From the NCBI GenBank assembly GCA_037975125.1, contig CM075855.1, forward strand, positions 87,609,391 to 87,673,390: a stretch of DNA of 64,000 bases, given 5' to 3'. This DNA is from Latrodectus hesperus (taxonomy: Eukaryota; Arthropoda; Arachnida; Araneae; Theridiidae). A program made the translations under genes and the position numbers. Under the pieces are notes generated by a model, which was not told where the DNA came from, made no database searches, and worked only from the letters and a program-made list of their open reading frames with translations. Every line of letters starts with the position of its first letter. Within the stretch, counting starts at the first letter, position 1. This document shows positions 12,772 to 25,999 of this stretch, in pieces.

Positions 12772-14762
12772 CTTGCAACTCTTCTTACATTATTGATTAT
12801 TTTCAAAGCTTTATTTGAAATATTTATTGTTCTTTATTCGTTACAATGCTGCTTTATTTTTAATAATATTTAAGTTGGCATTTGTTCTTTATTTGCTTTT
12901 GTATGATGGAATAAGATATGAAATAAATTAGATATTGAATTAAATTCGAAATAGATATTAATTAAAAAAAACTTGAAAATTTTCCAAGTTTATAGCAGAT
13001 AGTTGCTTATTAAAATATTCTTGCGCACAGTTAGTATTGCTGACATAAAATTAGATAAAAAAACATTTTTATGATATGATCCATATTAAATGCTGCTCTA
13101 AGTCCAAAAATTTTCAAAAATATTCATTCATTTTATCAAGACATTTTAATGAACAAAGCTTACAATACGTTTAGAATTTTAATTTTAATTCAATTACTAA
13201 TTTTTGATGATGTGCAAATTTTGAATTTCTATGATTGCTAAGTGCCGTCCATAGCACTAGGTGATATCTATGATTGTTGAAAAAATATAGCCTGGTGATT
13301 TCCTAATTTGGTATATCAATTTTTCACTTAGATTTTTTTATTAAAAAAATACCTTTTATGAAATATTATTCATAATGAGATTAAAGCCATAAACATAAGA
13401 TCCGTTGTGTTCAAATTGAGAATAAAAAAACTACGTCCTGTTATTTAAACTTTATTTAAGTATTATTAAAAATAAAGTTTTGTATAAAGTTAAGTAAATA
13501 TATATATAAGATTTCAACACTTTGATAAGGATATCTTCTGATTTCATACAGTTTCAAATATGTACATCTCTTGTACAAAGTTTAAAATTATGAGGCGTAT
13601 GGCTGTATTTATTGATTCTTGTAAGCAGAAACAGGTACCCCAAAATATTTTCCAATTCCTTATCTTACTTTAGCTACATTTAAGTGTAATACACACATCT
13701 GAAACCCCGTTTTGACTAAAACACACAAAAATACCACAACACCATGTAAGATGAAATCGAAAAACATATAAAGTTACCCTTTAAGCAATTCACATCTGGA
13801 ACTATTCATAAAAAGCCACAAATTCATAAGAATACGTTGCCTTACATTGGATCCAGCAGATAAAAGTAAAGCAATGCACTTTGATAAATAAATCTCAGAT
13901 AAGCCTCCATATGTGAACATTATGAATAAGACTCCATAATGCTCATGCCTGAGAATTCATGTGGCTTGTGGAAGAGTCTGAAATTAATAGAATGGCCGTG
14001 GAGTTACTTAGCAACAAGTCTTGTTGTGTGAAAAAATACATTACAAAATAATATCCAGTAAGTTCATAGAAATACATAAGGAATGTTAAGGATTATATTT
14101 TAAAATTAAATTCTTCCGTTAATAAAATTAAAAACGTCAGTTGAACATGCCATTTATCATCAAATAATCTATACGTCACAGCTTAAATGGTTTCCGGTTA
14201 TCATTTAAGAATCCTAGATTTCTTAAAATTTTCGCACATTTTCATTTAATAAATTTAATTAGAGACTAGAATTATTCTTAGTTAAAAAAACTATTTCAAT
14301 CAAACGAATTTATTTTATTGAAATGGGTTTTTTTTAAGTAAGCATTAAATTTTTATAGCAATATATGTTTAGTTATACATAGTTGTTTTTAATTAAGAAA
14401 TTATAAATTTATAGAAAAACTTTGATTACGTCTTTCTAGGTATTACCGAGTATTAAAATATCATTCAAAATAATAGATTTATAAAATTCAAATAGATTTT
14501 AAATTTATAGTAATTGATAAGCATTCATTAATCTTACAATAGTTTTAAAAATTAAATTAATGTGATATAATAATGAATATTTTCAAACAATTTCCCAATG
14601 TCTAAGCGTTTCTACATATCCTTCAGTAATAATCCGTACTGCAAGATTTGATCATGTAAAAGAAATTATATATTCAATAAGAAAATTATACTTCATGCTC
14701 TAAAATTATACAAGCAATCTTATTTTGTATATTTTCAACAATTTGAGACAATGAATATTATG
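12772..14762. other. No gene recognised
   Basis: About 2 kb of AT-rich sequence. A less AT-rich patch at about 13680-14010 has no open frame I recognise. Confidence 0.55.
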
Positions 14763-14796
14763 ATGTATCCATCTCAACGAGATGGATTGGATACAT
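14763..14796. repeat. Nested inverted repeat
   Basis: ATCCATCTC (14767-14775) and GAGATGGAT (14779-14787) form a 9-bp stem with a 3-nt loop. ATGTATCC (14763-14770) can instead pair with GGATACAT (14789-14796). Two alternative hairpins therefore compete. No associated gene is evident. Confidence 0.75.
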
Positions 14797-15330
14797 TATG
14801 AAGTGTGCTTGTGTTCATTTCAAGTGCAAAAGCGTCACCAGTTTGTTTTTAAACCTATGACATGTTTTTAAACTGTAAAAGGTGCTTTAACTTAAACAGA
14901 AAATATCTTTTGGAGAACCTAGGTACATATACATAGTGAAAAAGCTGCTGGCCACAGGTTGCAAAATGACAAAGTTTATTTTCCTCCAAAAACCAGGAAT
15001 GGTCATATAATTATAATTCTCGGAACATAGGAGGAAAATGAAGCAGCAATATCATTGAAAACAGCCCAAAATAAATGCAGCATGGAATTTTAAAACTAGA
15101 ACTATGTACTTCAGGTAAATATTCATCTGGCATCAATTACGCGAGTCAGTCCCTCCGAATAGAAAACCGTGTTGCTTGATTCATAGTACCTTATAATGTT
15201 TTCAAGTTGAAAACTCAAAACAATATGCATTATAATATGCTATAATTGTACAGTCACGAGATCACATGCCGAAGTTATAGACCACTTTGTGCTACTTAAA
15301 GACTTGCCCGGAGTACACCCCTATTAGATA

Positions 15331-15960
15331 GGTCTTCGTTGTACCCCTGTATTTGATGGCAAAGTTCAAGCTCTATTTATTGCATTGATACAAGTATTGA
15401 CCATTCACTATAAATTTGAAAAAACTGTTTTATTCTCTGATTTTCAGGTTGCAATAAAAGCAATTAGTTCACAAGGAAGCACCATATCGGATAGCATACA
15501 CCTGTGTTGAGAGCTCATCGACTACTAGAAAACTTTTACTATCCAGTGGATTCCCAACCATTGTGGTATCTTCGGCAACCAGCAGGCTGACGTTCTATCT
15601 CGTAAGAGCTTTCAGATGATTCAGCCAAGCTGCTCTGGGCTTTCGTACCACTCCGTCAAACTATACATAACGCAAATAATGAAAATTAATAAATCTTCTT
15701 GGCTACGAGAAAGGATAAAAACAAGAACTGGAATAATGGAGATTTGGAGGCAACCATACAAGTCATTCCGAGATGTTGTAGACCTCTTTCGTCTCATAAT
15801 AGGTAACGACTGCTTGTTATGAGGCAGATTCATGACCATCCTGACTGTCGATTATGAGGTTCTAAAGCATCCATGAATCGTAACCATCTGCATTGCTGTA
15901 TTTCACTCCATGGACTTGACTCCAAGGCAGCTAAATATTTTTCTTCGAGAGAGAGCTTCT
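15331..15960 (+). pseudogene. LINE RNase H fragment, decayed
   Basis: One reading frame from 15331 to 15822, with two internal stops, encodes an RNase H domain of non-LTR retrotransposon type. FDGKVQALFIAL occupies the usual Glu site but has Lys. VLFSDFQVAIKAIS carries a catalytic Asp, and IQWIPNHCGIFGNQQADVLS carries the His and final Asp. A C-terminal tail follows, with FRLIIGNDCLL and, after a frameshift, HDHPDCRL, as in LINE polyproteins. Possible RT debris lies upstream (14980-15060), but I could not confirm it. It is too diverged from the 3749-8967 element to be a recent copy and is probably another LINE lineage. No tail or TSD was found. Confidence 0.82.
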
Positions 15961-18085
15961 GGGGAATCGACTTTGGTATTTATTAAACTATTTATGTCTC
16001 TTTTTGATATTTACAAATTCACATTCTTTTATTTTCATGGTTGTATTTATTTGTTTCCCTTGCAATTGGGAATAAAAATATAATGCTATTTGGCTTTTGT
16101 ACAGAAATGCATCAGTAAATACGGAGAAAATACTGGCAAGTACTTTCCTAAAGCAATGATATGTACCGTATTTTCAACCGACCATTGCAACCCATTGTGT
16201 ATGATTAACATTAATTTCTGGAGTTTCTTAAGATCTTTATGCTTCAGGAATCAAATTATCCCATTCGATTAGTTTACAGAATGAAAAACGCAATCACCCC
16301 ATATCATAACTTCCATGAGTTTCATTTCTATGGCACCACGTGAAACTTAATGTTACTATGATAAATGCATCCCAATTGCACTGGTATAATTGTCACCAAT
16401 TTTTTAACCATTATCACATTTCTTCCTATAATCATTATAATTCTTTTGACGTATTGTCACAATTTTCCATACAACTAAGAACGTTTCCACTTTGCTTTAA
16501 TCTTACATATGTGTAGATGCAGTAGGTTTACAAATCTTTATAAAAATTTATTCCTATTTTTTTTTCATTTTACTAGAATTTTTTTTTTACTTTTACTTGA
16601 AATATTTAGAACATTTATCTTGAAATAAATATTTCATATTCGTTTTGGCATGCACGTAAATTATCATTTGAGATTCTTTAACATGATGTGTTAAATAGTT
16701 TCATATATTTTTGGCATGAAATATAATTTTGAATTAGCAAGAATTGAGAATGGTAGACATGTAAAAGTTATGTATAATAATGGCAATACTGATAAAGTTA
16801 TATGGCTGTTTGAGCCTTAAAGCTACTAAAACTATAAAAATATTTATATAAAGGGAGAGCATGCTTATAATATAAACTTTCCTTCCAAGTATTAAATCTC
16901 GTCTTTTTTGTTGCATAATATTTTTTATCAACCTTCGAATATATACCATCCGTCAAAGTTATTGCAAACCATAAATCCTTTTTTCATATACATGCAAAGT
17001 TTTAACAACCATTTAGTTAATTAGTAACTCAGTTTTATTCACTTTATAACATTAATTATTTTCTTCACAAAATTAATTTATAATTAAAAAACTCTCTTTT
17101 ATCTGAAAATGTCAGGATTAAAAGGGAAATCTTAAAAAAAATTGGAAGGTATGAGATTATAGATGGAGAGATAATAATTAAAGGTTGATCAACAGAAAGG
17201 AAACAAAGATAATCATGTGAAGCCATAACAAGGAAAGGATAAGATCCTCGAAGAAAAACCGCCAGGAAGCGGATCCATCTAGAATAGCTCGCAAAAAGTA
17301 CATCCATTTCATATATGTTTATTACGCGGAGGCAAATATATCCTCGTTTTTTTCCCTCATAACTTCATCGGTATATTTGCATGTCCTTTATTTTTCTGCT
17401 TTTGAATCTTCAAGAGCTTGTCTTTTAATACTACTCATAATATATTGTAAGTAAGAAAATATTTAAAAAATTAATAATTGTAAAATAAAATATTTTTTCA
17501 GAATTTCTCTATCAAGAATACACTATCATTTTTTAATATATATCATGTAATATATCTAATTCGTAACAAAGTTCGAAATTTAATATCAAGATTAATTCAG
17601 TAATATGAGAGAAACGATATATCTATGACTTGAATTTTATAAAAATTACTTTTTCTAAGACTTATATCAAGTCTCAGGAAAAGAAATATTTATAATCTGT
17701 CATCATTTTAATTAAAAAAGGAGTAATCACAAAGAGATAATTTATACATTCAAATTTATTATGAGATTATATTTCAGATTTATTATGATATATATCAAGA
17801 AATACAATCATTGCTTAAAGACAATCATAAATAGTGAAAGATGTAAATTCATAAGTTTACTCCAATTATGAAAATGTATGTATTCAATATAAAACTGATA
17901 TTTTTATTTAAAATCGGAATAGTAATAATAACAATTTAAATCAAAATATTATATTGTAGAATATTTTGATTCAAATCGTTCTTATTAATAAGCAAATATA
18001 AATTGAAAATATTTTTTATATTTTATTTTTTAAAATGCATCTAGTAATCGTATGAGTTTTGCAGCGTTTAGAGCTAATATCTTAA
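15961..18085. other. No gene recognised
   Basis: AT-rich. A hydrophobic 80-codon open frame on the minus strand (17065-17307) stands out slightly in base composition, but has no recognisable domain and no supporting context. Confidence 0.5.
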
Positions 18086-18117
18086 TTTGAAAGTACGAAT
18101 GAAATCGTACTTTCAAA
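18086..18117. repeat. Perfect 13-bp hairpin
   Basis: TTTGAAAGTACGA (18086-18098) is the exact reverse complement of TCGTACTTTCAAA (18105-18117), with loop ATGAAA. There is no T-run of terminator type and no adjacent gene. A diverged direct repeat of AAACATTTTTTCCAAA type follows (18116-18160). Confidence 0.85.
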
Positions 18118-19481
18118 ACATTTTTTCCAAACCCAAAAACATTTTTCCAAAACATTTTTTATTTGTCTATATGTTTGAATATTTATTGATTCAGTGTGTA
18201 TATTTAAAATTTAACGAGTCTTTTTAAATTAAATGCTGACTCTCATCTTGATCACAATGCAATAACCAAAAACTGTTTAATATAGTTCCTTTCACAAATT
18301 CACAATTATTTTGAATTTATATAGGAATGAAAAACACCAGGGTAAAAAAATCGCAATTTTCAAATATATTATTTATTAATTATGCTTACAAACTATACTT
18401 ATTTTAATTTGTGTTTTTGGAAGTCTATGTATAAAGATACACATCACTATTTGGCATTAATTAGTATTTATGTATAAACTAATAAACTATCCATTCAAAT
18501 GAATATATTTTAAGAAAAATATGCAGTTGAATTTATTTATTATTCCATCCTAAATTCTAAATTTCGTTATCTTTATGTATTTAAATCTAAGAAGTGTTTG
18601 GTTATAACAACATATTTAATACTTAATATGGTATCTTTAGAAACTCAATTTTTTTCTTTCACTAATTAGAGGAATTTATTTTTTTAAGTTTATTTGAATC
18701 CCTCAAAAGAAGAAAAACTTTTTATCATACACAGAGAGGAATTACTATCCCCATATATTCTGATTAATTCTTAAAAATTACCACTCGTAAATATAATATA
18801 TTTTAATGCATGCAGAATATTAAGAGGGGATTTCTTTATATAATTCTTTCTTCGTATTAAAATAGTTACTTTTAAAACCCAATATGAGAGCTTATTTGAT
18901 TTTCAAGTAGTTTCTTCTTAGTAGTTTTCAAAGACAGTGAATCATGATGTATTTAATTTCGCATTTGATTTTTATTTTCAAAACATTTATTATTATTAAT
19001 AATATCCAAATTTTGTTTTGAACATAAATTCTACGCAAGGGGCTAAAAATTCATGTAACTTATATTTTTTTAAAAAAAATATACAGCGTATCCATAAAAT
19101 TTGCTATATTAAGAAGGTGACAAGCTATACCTTGGTGTTATCTGCTGGGAAGAAGATATGATAATCATATGACTGTTTTTAAATGAATTCATGTAAAATT
19201 TGTCATGGTTACAATACCTATAATATATTTAAATAAAGAAAATTTAACCAGAGTTTCTCATACACAAACGCCATTTGAGTGTTTTTGCGAGGTAAAAAAA
19301 TTGTTGATGTCACCGTTAAGAAAAGCCAGAACTTTTCTGAGTGACAGATAATAAAATGTAATTTACTAAAAAAATTGACTTACTGTAACCTTGTATTTCT
19401 ATCGTATAAATCTCGGCAGAATGAAACTACTGCATTCATCACTGTCATACGGAATGCCATGTTGTATCTCAATTGTCCTCT
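18118..19481. other. No gene recognised
   Basis: AT-rich sequence without an identified coding or repeat signal. Confidence 0.6.
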
Positions 19482-19998
19482 GTTTTTCTATTACCAAATA
19501 TTCTATCACCAAATTTTTCTATTACCAAATATTGTAACACCAAATTTTTCTATTACCAAATATTCTGTTACCAAATTCTTCGATTACCAAATATTCTATC
19601 ATCAAATTCTTCTGCTACCAACTATTTTATCATCAAATTCTTCTATTACCAAATATCCTATTACAGGATTCTTCTATTACCAAAGATTCTATCAACAATT
19701 TCTACTGTTACCAAATATTCTATTGCTGAATTCTTCTATTAAAAATATTCTATCTTCAAATTTTTCTATTACCAAATATTCTATTACCAAATTTTTCTAT
19801 TATTAAATATTCTTTTACTGAATTCTTCTATAACCAAATATTCTATCATCAAAATTTTCTATCACTAAATATTCTATCATCAAATTTTTCTATTACCAAA
19901 TATTCTATCATCAAATTATTTTATCACCAAATATTCTATTACAGAATTCTTCTGTTACCAAATATTCTATTACCAAATTTTTCTATTACCAAATACTT
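19482..19998 (+). repeat. 31-bp minisatellite, about 17 units
   Basis: Tandem units of about 31 bp, each made of two related halves, TTCTATTACCAAATA and TTCTATCATCAAAT. Unit boundaries drift at a few points, for example a 3-bp loss near 19740. Divergence among units is moderate, which suggests an old array. Open frames through it (repeats of YYQIF and LLPNI) are by-products of the period and are not proteins. Confidence 0.95.
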
Positions 19999-22900
19999 CT
20001 TTGAACGTATATATGAATAAACAACCTGCGAATATTGGAAAACAGTGTATTTTCTGCAGGCACAAAAATTGCTGAATATTAAGTGCTGAGAGGGATAGAA
20101 AATATTAAATAATGAGATTATATTACTATATATTGTATAATATCTAATGACAAATGCATTCCAGTCTTACCAATTAAGAGGAAGGGCTTCTAGACACTCT
20201 CACACACAGTTACAAGAAGAATTCAACGATAAAATTTTTAAAGTTTAAAGTTCTTTCACGGCAAACGCATTCGCGTAGTGCAGTTATTTCCTGATGTGTA
20301 GCTTTCTTTTTGTCAAACTGTGTGAAAATGTTCAAATATTCTTGAAAATACACGACTTTGGACAATTGTATAAATATTTAGAAACAACTGTATTTCTTCA
20401 GATGGGTCCAAAATTAAGATATATCCCAAAATATAGTTTCATTATTCGGAAAAATGTTTTCTCCAAGAAATATTTACTACATGAACTCGATTAGTATGAT
20501 GTAAATAAGTACGTACTAAATAAGTGAATGTAAACTTCTCGCGTTCAACATTGTATGATCTTAAAACTCACACTATTCGTTACTTTCTGGATATGTTTAT
20601 TAGATTTTTAGTGTTTTCGTCTACATTAATGCTTTCATTCAACTATTTCAATTACAATTTTCGTAGTATCTGTAACTAATATTTGTTATGTATAGCAAGC
20701 AGCAGAAATTTAATTTTTGTTTTAACCCGTTAAAGATTCAGGGAAAATATAATTATACAATTAAATATTCATACAAATAATATATAAATAGTAACAAAAG
20801 TAAAATCTGAAGAAATAGGTACATAGCAATATATTGAAACATTCATCAATATTATCAACTATATTTTATTATCATAGTTATTGACATTACACAAGCAGAG
20901 TATTTCTCCTAAGGCTGCAACAGCATGATTATTTGTATAACTGTCCCACAATCAGTTTTATGTTTTGATTCACAGAGTCAACTGCTTAAAGTTTTCGTGA
21001 GACATTTAACGCATTTAAAATACATGTATCGTTTAACAAAATAAAAAATTAAAAAGCCTTTTGCACATTTATTAATTAAATTTTTTTATTACTTTTTATG
21101 TAATTATATCATTTTATTTTTTTAAATAAAAATCGAGAAAATTTTTATTTTTTTAAAAAAACAAAAGTATATGTATGCGTTTATAAATTAATTTAAGATA
21201 ATAAATTCACATTTACGCTAGTTGAGATATTTTCATTTAAAAATGCTTACATTTCAAAAAACATGTTGAAATTTAATTCAAATGGATCTACTATGCTTTT
21301 GAATATAAATTAAAACAAGAACGTCATAAGCTACAAAACATAAAATTTTAATAAATATACAAATTTATAAAAATATTACAACCATCGTTTTTAAAGTTTA
21401 AACACTTTTCATTGAATTTTCAAACTAGAAACCTATGCTGTAATTACAAATTCAGAAAATTCATTAAATTAATAATTAAATTCAAGAAAAAAATATCTAA
21501 TGGGAAAAGAAAAAAAAAAAAAAACACGAACACTGAAATCGTAATTTTGATCTTTTTCGCTCTTTACTATTTAATTTAAAAATAAATTTTTAACGTCAAA
21601 GTAATGATTTATTTTAATTAAACTGACTAAATATTTCGTTAATTTTCTTCCGATATTAATTTCTCGCATTAGATGCAATTATCTCAGTAAAAAGTGTATC
21701 ATAAATGATTTCAAATTATCGCAATATCTATTACCTTGAAGCCAATCAAATTGTACGTATGAATGTATGTACTTTTATCTCACAATTTAAATTATTACAA
21801 AAAATAATTTCACATTGATTTCTTTCGAATATTCTGTTAATTAATCATCTCATTATCGAAGTTACGATACAAATATCAAGTTTTTTCGAATCAATATTTA
21901 AATAGTATTCATCAAATCTTTGCCACGAGCAATTGACTTTCAAATACCCGTATCTATTATTAAAAATGGAATTAATGAAAAGTACGTCATTACCAGAATT
22001 ATTTTTTGTTGCTTCTATAAAGTAACACTGACTCTCATATCAAGGCCCTTTCGCTGTTAAGAGAATTGATTATTTACAGTTTGTTTCAATTTCAACAGTG
22101 AAAAAGAAAAACCCTGAAGAAATCAGGGAAAAAAATTCCAATCATTTTCCTCGTTAAGATTAACAATGTCATTTGTTTTGGAAAGAGCGTGCGAGATTTC
22201 TGTTAATTAATTCAATTAAGATATTTTTTATAGTTCAAGTTTAAAAAATAGTTTTTAAGATATGTATTTTTTAATTTTTTGTACTTAAATAATAAAACTA
22301 ATAATTTGTTTTCAAATAATGAGCATAATAAACAGGAATTTGAAAGTCGATTATACAATATATTTTTTATAAAATATATTAATAATTATACCCCATTATA
22401 TATGTTTAGATATTCTTAGAGTAAAAATACATATTTTGATACTAAATGTGAATAATTGCTTATTTTTCCTCTGTAAATTTTAAAATATTAAAGTTTGATT
22501 TACTACAATCCTAAAATATATGATGTATATTTTTGATTATTTTCCATTATTATTATTTTAATGGATGTTCTAATTTTAAATTTTTAGCTATTATTTTTAA
22601 ATTTAAGTTTTTTGCGCATGGGATAGAAGTATGTTCTTAAAAAGAGATACGCTTTTCTTGTTAAATTTAAATCGTTTTTGCGCTTAATATTGTATGTATA
22701 ACTTTCAAAAAAATTCTAGACACTTTTCGAGTAATGTAATAAAAACTTTTTATTAAACTGAATCATAATCATTATATTTTTTATGCCAAACATTTTTCAA
22801 ATGTATTATTTATATATTGTACAGTGATTAGATGCATGGATTTAAAACTACTCTGTTACACATTATGTACATCTTACAGGAAAAGAGAAAATGCAATTAG

Positions 22901-23558
22901 AGAAATGTTACATCAGCCGCTAAATAACATGCTTTTATCTTTAGAAATTATTAAAGTCCAAGGTGACATAAGGTCGTCAGCCTTACAGTTTGAGGTTGCA
23001 AGTGGAAAGCCAAAGTTTAGATGAGAATCATAAAAAGTCTGACTTTCTCTACAGAAAGAGATGTTGTAAAGTTTCAAACTATGTGTGTATGAAGTGATAA
23101 AGCTGCTAATTATCTGTGTGAATAAAATTATAATATGTTTAAAAAAAAGTCAGACAATAAGTTATGAAATAATTATTTATCCTATAAGTAAATTAATTAA
23201 ATATTTTTTCTGATGAAGAAAGTTATTATAAAAGCCGATAAAAACATTTTAAAGTAAACTTTTACATGAAAACTTTTAAACTTAATTAAAGTATACATCA
23301 TAAAAACTGTATCACCAATTCACAACCAAGCATCCATGTTCTGATTTCTTGAAAATAAACCTTGAATTAATATTTTACGGGCTTACAGATTCTTGGGTTG
23401 AATGGATTCTTTGAGAGAAATTCAATATTTATTGTAATAAGCAAATAAAGAGTAATATTCATATATGAGTACCATAAATAAAGAAACATTCCTTATTCAA
23501 TAAAAGCACTCAGAATAACACAACAAATATAATGAATTTCAAAGTTCTGGTTATAGTA
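19999..23558. other. No gene recognised
   Basis: 3.5 kb of very AT-rich DNA with several poly-A and poly-T runs, for example around 21510-21525. No protein domain, tRNA or element boundary was seen. Confidence 0.6.
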
Positions 23559-23722
23559 CCGGATGATCAGCGAATAAGCTCTCATTTCGAAACTAAATAT
23601 CTCAACAACATAAAGATCAATAGAATTATACTTTAAGCTGCACGTTTATCAAAACTGTAGAAATGGTGTACAGAAGTTTCGAAAATTTAGTTACAAAAAC
23701 TGTTAACAGATAGCGTTCTGCA
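23559..23722 (+). repeat. Left terminal inverted repeat of the 1.7-kb transposon
   Basis: Pairs with 25170-25288. It contains an internal segment absent from the right copy (around 23630-23675), so the two ends are no longer the same length. Confidence 0.85.
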
Positions 23723-23799
23723 CTGAAATTTTTTTCTGAAAGTCTAAAAAAATAATAAAGTCAAGAAGTATTTGCAATCAGAACAGAATTTTTCCAAAT

Positions 23800-25100
23800 G
23801 TTCTCCTTTTTCTAAGCAATGAGGTAGCGTAAATGAACCATGGAATTTGACATCAAGTCTTGCAGTATCTAAAAGGAAATAGAATCACGTGCAACATCGA
23901 ATCGCCAATTCAACCTCACCCAGAGTAGTGGGATTTTTTCGATAGACAGTGTCTTTCAATGCGCCCCACAGAAAGAAGTCACAAGGAATCAGATAGGGAG
24001 AATAAGGGGGGGGGGCAATCCTGTGCCAGTGAATTTCGGATAATCTAACGCTATTACTCTATTCCCGAAGTATTCATGAAGAAAGCGTCAAACTTTATGT
24101 GTTCGATGTGGTCGAAGCCCCATCTTATATGAACCAGTCCATACCTGGTTGATCCTCCTACACTAGTTTTGTGTCAAACTTTATGTGTTCGATGTGGTCG
24201 AAGCCCCATCTTATATGAACCAGTCCATACCTGGTTGATCCTCCTACACTAGTTTTATGTCAAACTTTATGTGTTCGATGTGGTCGAAGTCCCATCTTAT
24301 ATGAACCAGTCCATGACCTGGTTGATCCTCTTACACTAGTTTTGTGTCAAACTTTATGTGTTCGATGTGATCGAAGCCCCATCTTATATGAACCAGTCCA
24401 TACCTGGTTGATCCTCCTACACTAAATTTGTATTGACAAATCTTTCCAAAGTTGTAACGTAACATTCAGTAGTAATCGTTTCTCTCACGAAGAAGGAGCC
24501 GATAATGCCTCTGGCGGGATACGCAGCCCATGCAGTAACTTTAGACGAATGCAGTGGTTTCTCTTCACAAAAATGAGGATTTTTTGGATTCCCGAAATCT
24601 CCAGCTTTGCTTATTTACAGTACCATTTAAGTGAAAATGGGATTCAACTGTGAGTCAGATGCAGCCCACATCAAATACTTCGTTGCTTATCATCGTCAGA
24701 ATCTGATTCGTAAAGTCAACCCTTTGTCACACAGCTTTCATGGGAACAGCCTGATGATTTTGTATTTTGCATTACAAATCCAAAGGCTACCTCACGATAT
24801 TTTTTTGCGTGTTCGTGTTCTTCAAACCAGCTCCCAATGCAATTCTTCGGATGCTTTTCTTAGGATTTTGCTGAACAATTCCACCAACTTTGGCTGCATT
24901 TTCAAGTGACTACTGTTTGCGTAGGCCCAACACTTCCCTTTCGATCCTCGTCCACGCTGCCAGTCCGTTTGAATTTGGCAAAGAACATAGGAATGGTTTT
25001 CGCATCGGGTCCAACTGGAACATTGAATCGGTTTTAAAACTGCACTGTTGTTGCCGTAGGATTGTGTTTTAATCTGTGGTACTCCTGTACCAAAAAACAC
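23800..25100 (-). pseudogene. DDE transposase of the 1.7-kb transposon, broken
   Basis: Read on the minus strand in pieces. N-terminal helix-turn-helix region near 25050-24820: FNVPVGPDAKTIPM, then a GSVDEDRKGSVGPTQT-like linker, then PKKSIRRIALGAGL in another frame. A middle block (24600-24480) contains KPLHSSKVTAWAAYPARGII, as in the family's conserved mid-region. A DGA-type second Asp motif (near 24110) falls in the tandem-repeat region. The C-terminal SPYLIPCDFFLWGALKDTVY (23990-23930) carries the last catalytic Asp. Many frameshifts and stops. The order and motifs match widespread arthropod transposases of the HTH plus DDE kind; I did not recognise a named family. Confidence 0.8.
24087..24430. 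repeat. 86-bp tandem repeat, four units, inside transposase
   Basis: Units start at 24087, 24173, 24259 and 24346 (periods 86, 86, 87) and differ at only a few positions, so the amplification is young compared with the surrounding gene. On the minus strand each unit covers the transposase segment with a DGAST string at the second catalytic Asp. The amplified piece is therefore coding sequence around the active site. 86 is not a multiple of 3, so the frame shifts from unit to unit. Confidence 0.93.
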
Positions 25101-25169
25101 GTTATTCAATAGAATACATTATTTTAATTTTTGCGCTTTAAACTTTGAAGCACGTTTTACAAGTTATTT

Positions 25170-25288
25170 ATAGCGCCATCTGTGAACAGTTTTCGTAACT
25201 AAATTTTTGGAACTTCTGAATTATTCTATTGATTTTTGTTGTTGAGATATTTAATTTTGAAAGCAGGGTTTTTTCGCTGATCACCCGG
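25170..25288 (-). repeat. Right terminal inverted repeat of the 1.7-kb transposon
   Basis: Inverted copy of the left end. It ends in TCGCTGATCACCCGG followed by TA. Confidence 0.85.
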
Positions 25289-25290
25289 TA

Positions 25291-25999
25291 CTTCTATCAC
25301 ATATCTGCTTATTTATCACAAATCTTAGAAAAGAACTTAACTGCTGAATCTGGAGGTTTCTTTTACATAAAAGCTGTTGGATATAAAAACAGCTGGCTAT
25401 TTTATAAATATATAGATAAAGTAATACATTTTTTATTTTGGCTTTAGACTTTAAGTTAAATCTGGCATAAATATTAAGCGGCATATTCCTTCATTCGAAT
25501 GTATTTAAAAATTCCTGATTTACTGAAACGTGCATAAAGCTTATTTCAAAAAAGATAGAAATTAGGCATATTTTAAAAATTTCATGTAAGCATTCTTCTT
25601 TATTAGTGGTCTTACAAGAAAAATCATTTGAAACTTAAAATCTCCTTTTTTATTTTGTTCATGGTATCAATATTTTATAATGAATGAAGGAAGCTTATAA
25701 AAACAATTTTAACAAATGCTTGGAAAATTATTGAACTAAGGAGAAGTATTCAAGAAAAAAGCAACACAGCATGCATTCAATTACTTAGGGATGATTATTG
25801 TTCCAATCGTAATATCCCTATCAATATAAGTGTATCTAATTAGTACTTATATAATTGAAATTTTAAAAATTAAGCGTAAATTATTAATATTGTTAACTTA
25901 TCAATGGTAAGATTTCCTATATATGTAAAAAAAATTCTTATAATTAACTAGTCCAAGTGTAATAATTAACAACAGCAGCAACAGAGTTTATCCACCAAC
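25291..25999. other. No gene recognised
   Basis: AT-rich spacer. CAACAGCAGCAACAG (25978-25992) resembles a LINE/SINE tail, but on the wrong strand for the adjoining RT remnant. Confidence 0.5.

Larger units (their letters stand above)
23559..25288 (-). mobile_element. Tc1/mariner-superfamily DDE transposon, 1730 bp
   Basis: Ends are inverted copies of CCGG(A/G)TGATCAGCGAA, flanked by TA on both sides (23557-23558 and 25289-25290). The inverted similarity runs inward to about 23722 on the left and 25170 on the right. It includes AAATATCTCAACAACA and AAATTTAGTTAC(A/G)AAAACTGTT, so the terminal repeats exceed 100 bp; the left one has an extra segment of about 45 bp. The interior holds a broken minus-strand transposase and a tandem repeat. 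TA target, size and DDE-type coding fit the Tc1/mariner superfamily, though not classical Tc1 or mariner. Confidence 0.87.

Noticed and set aside
14980..15070. RT fragment upstream of the RNase H remnant
   Set aside because: A string resembling K(V/I)(Y/F)F-PKPG can be read, but only by mixing frames and without further motifs, so I left it out of the feature.
17065..17307. 80-codon hydrophobic minus-strand open frame
   Set aside because: No recognised family, no splice or promoter context, and length within chance expectation for a 64-kb window.
19375..19806. 143-codon open frame with YYQIF repeats
   Set aside because: It follows the 31-bp minisatellite; the periodic peptide is a by-product of a repeat whose units encode no stop in that frame.
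22824..23024. 66-codon open frame with slightly higher complexity
   Set aside because: No motif recognised and no flanking exon-like signals; insufficient to call a gene.
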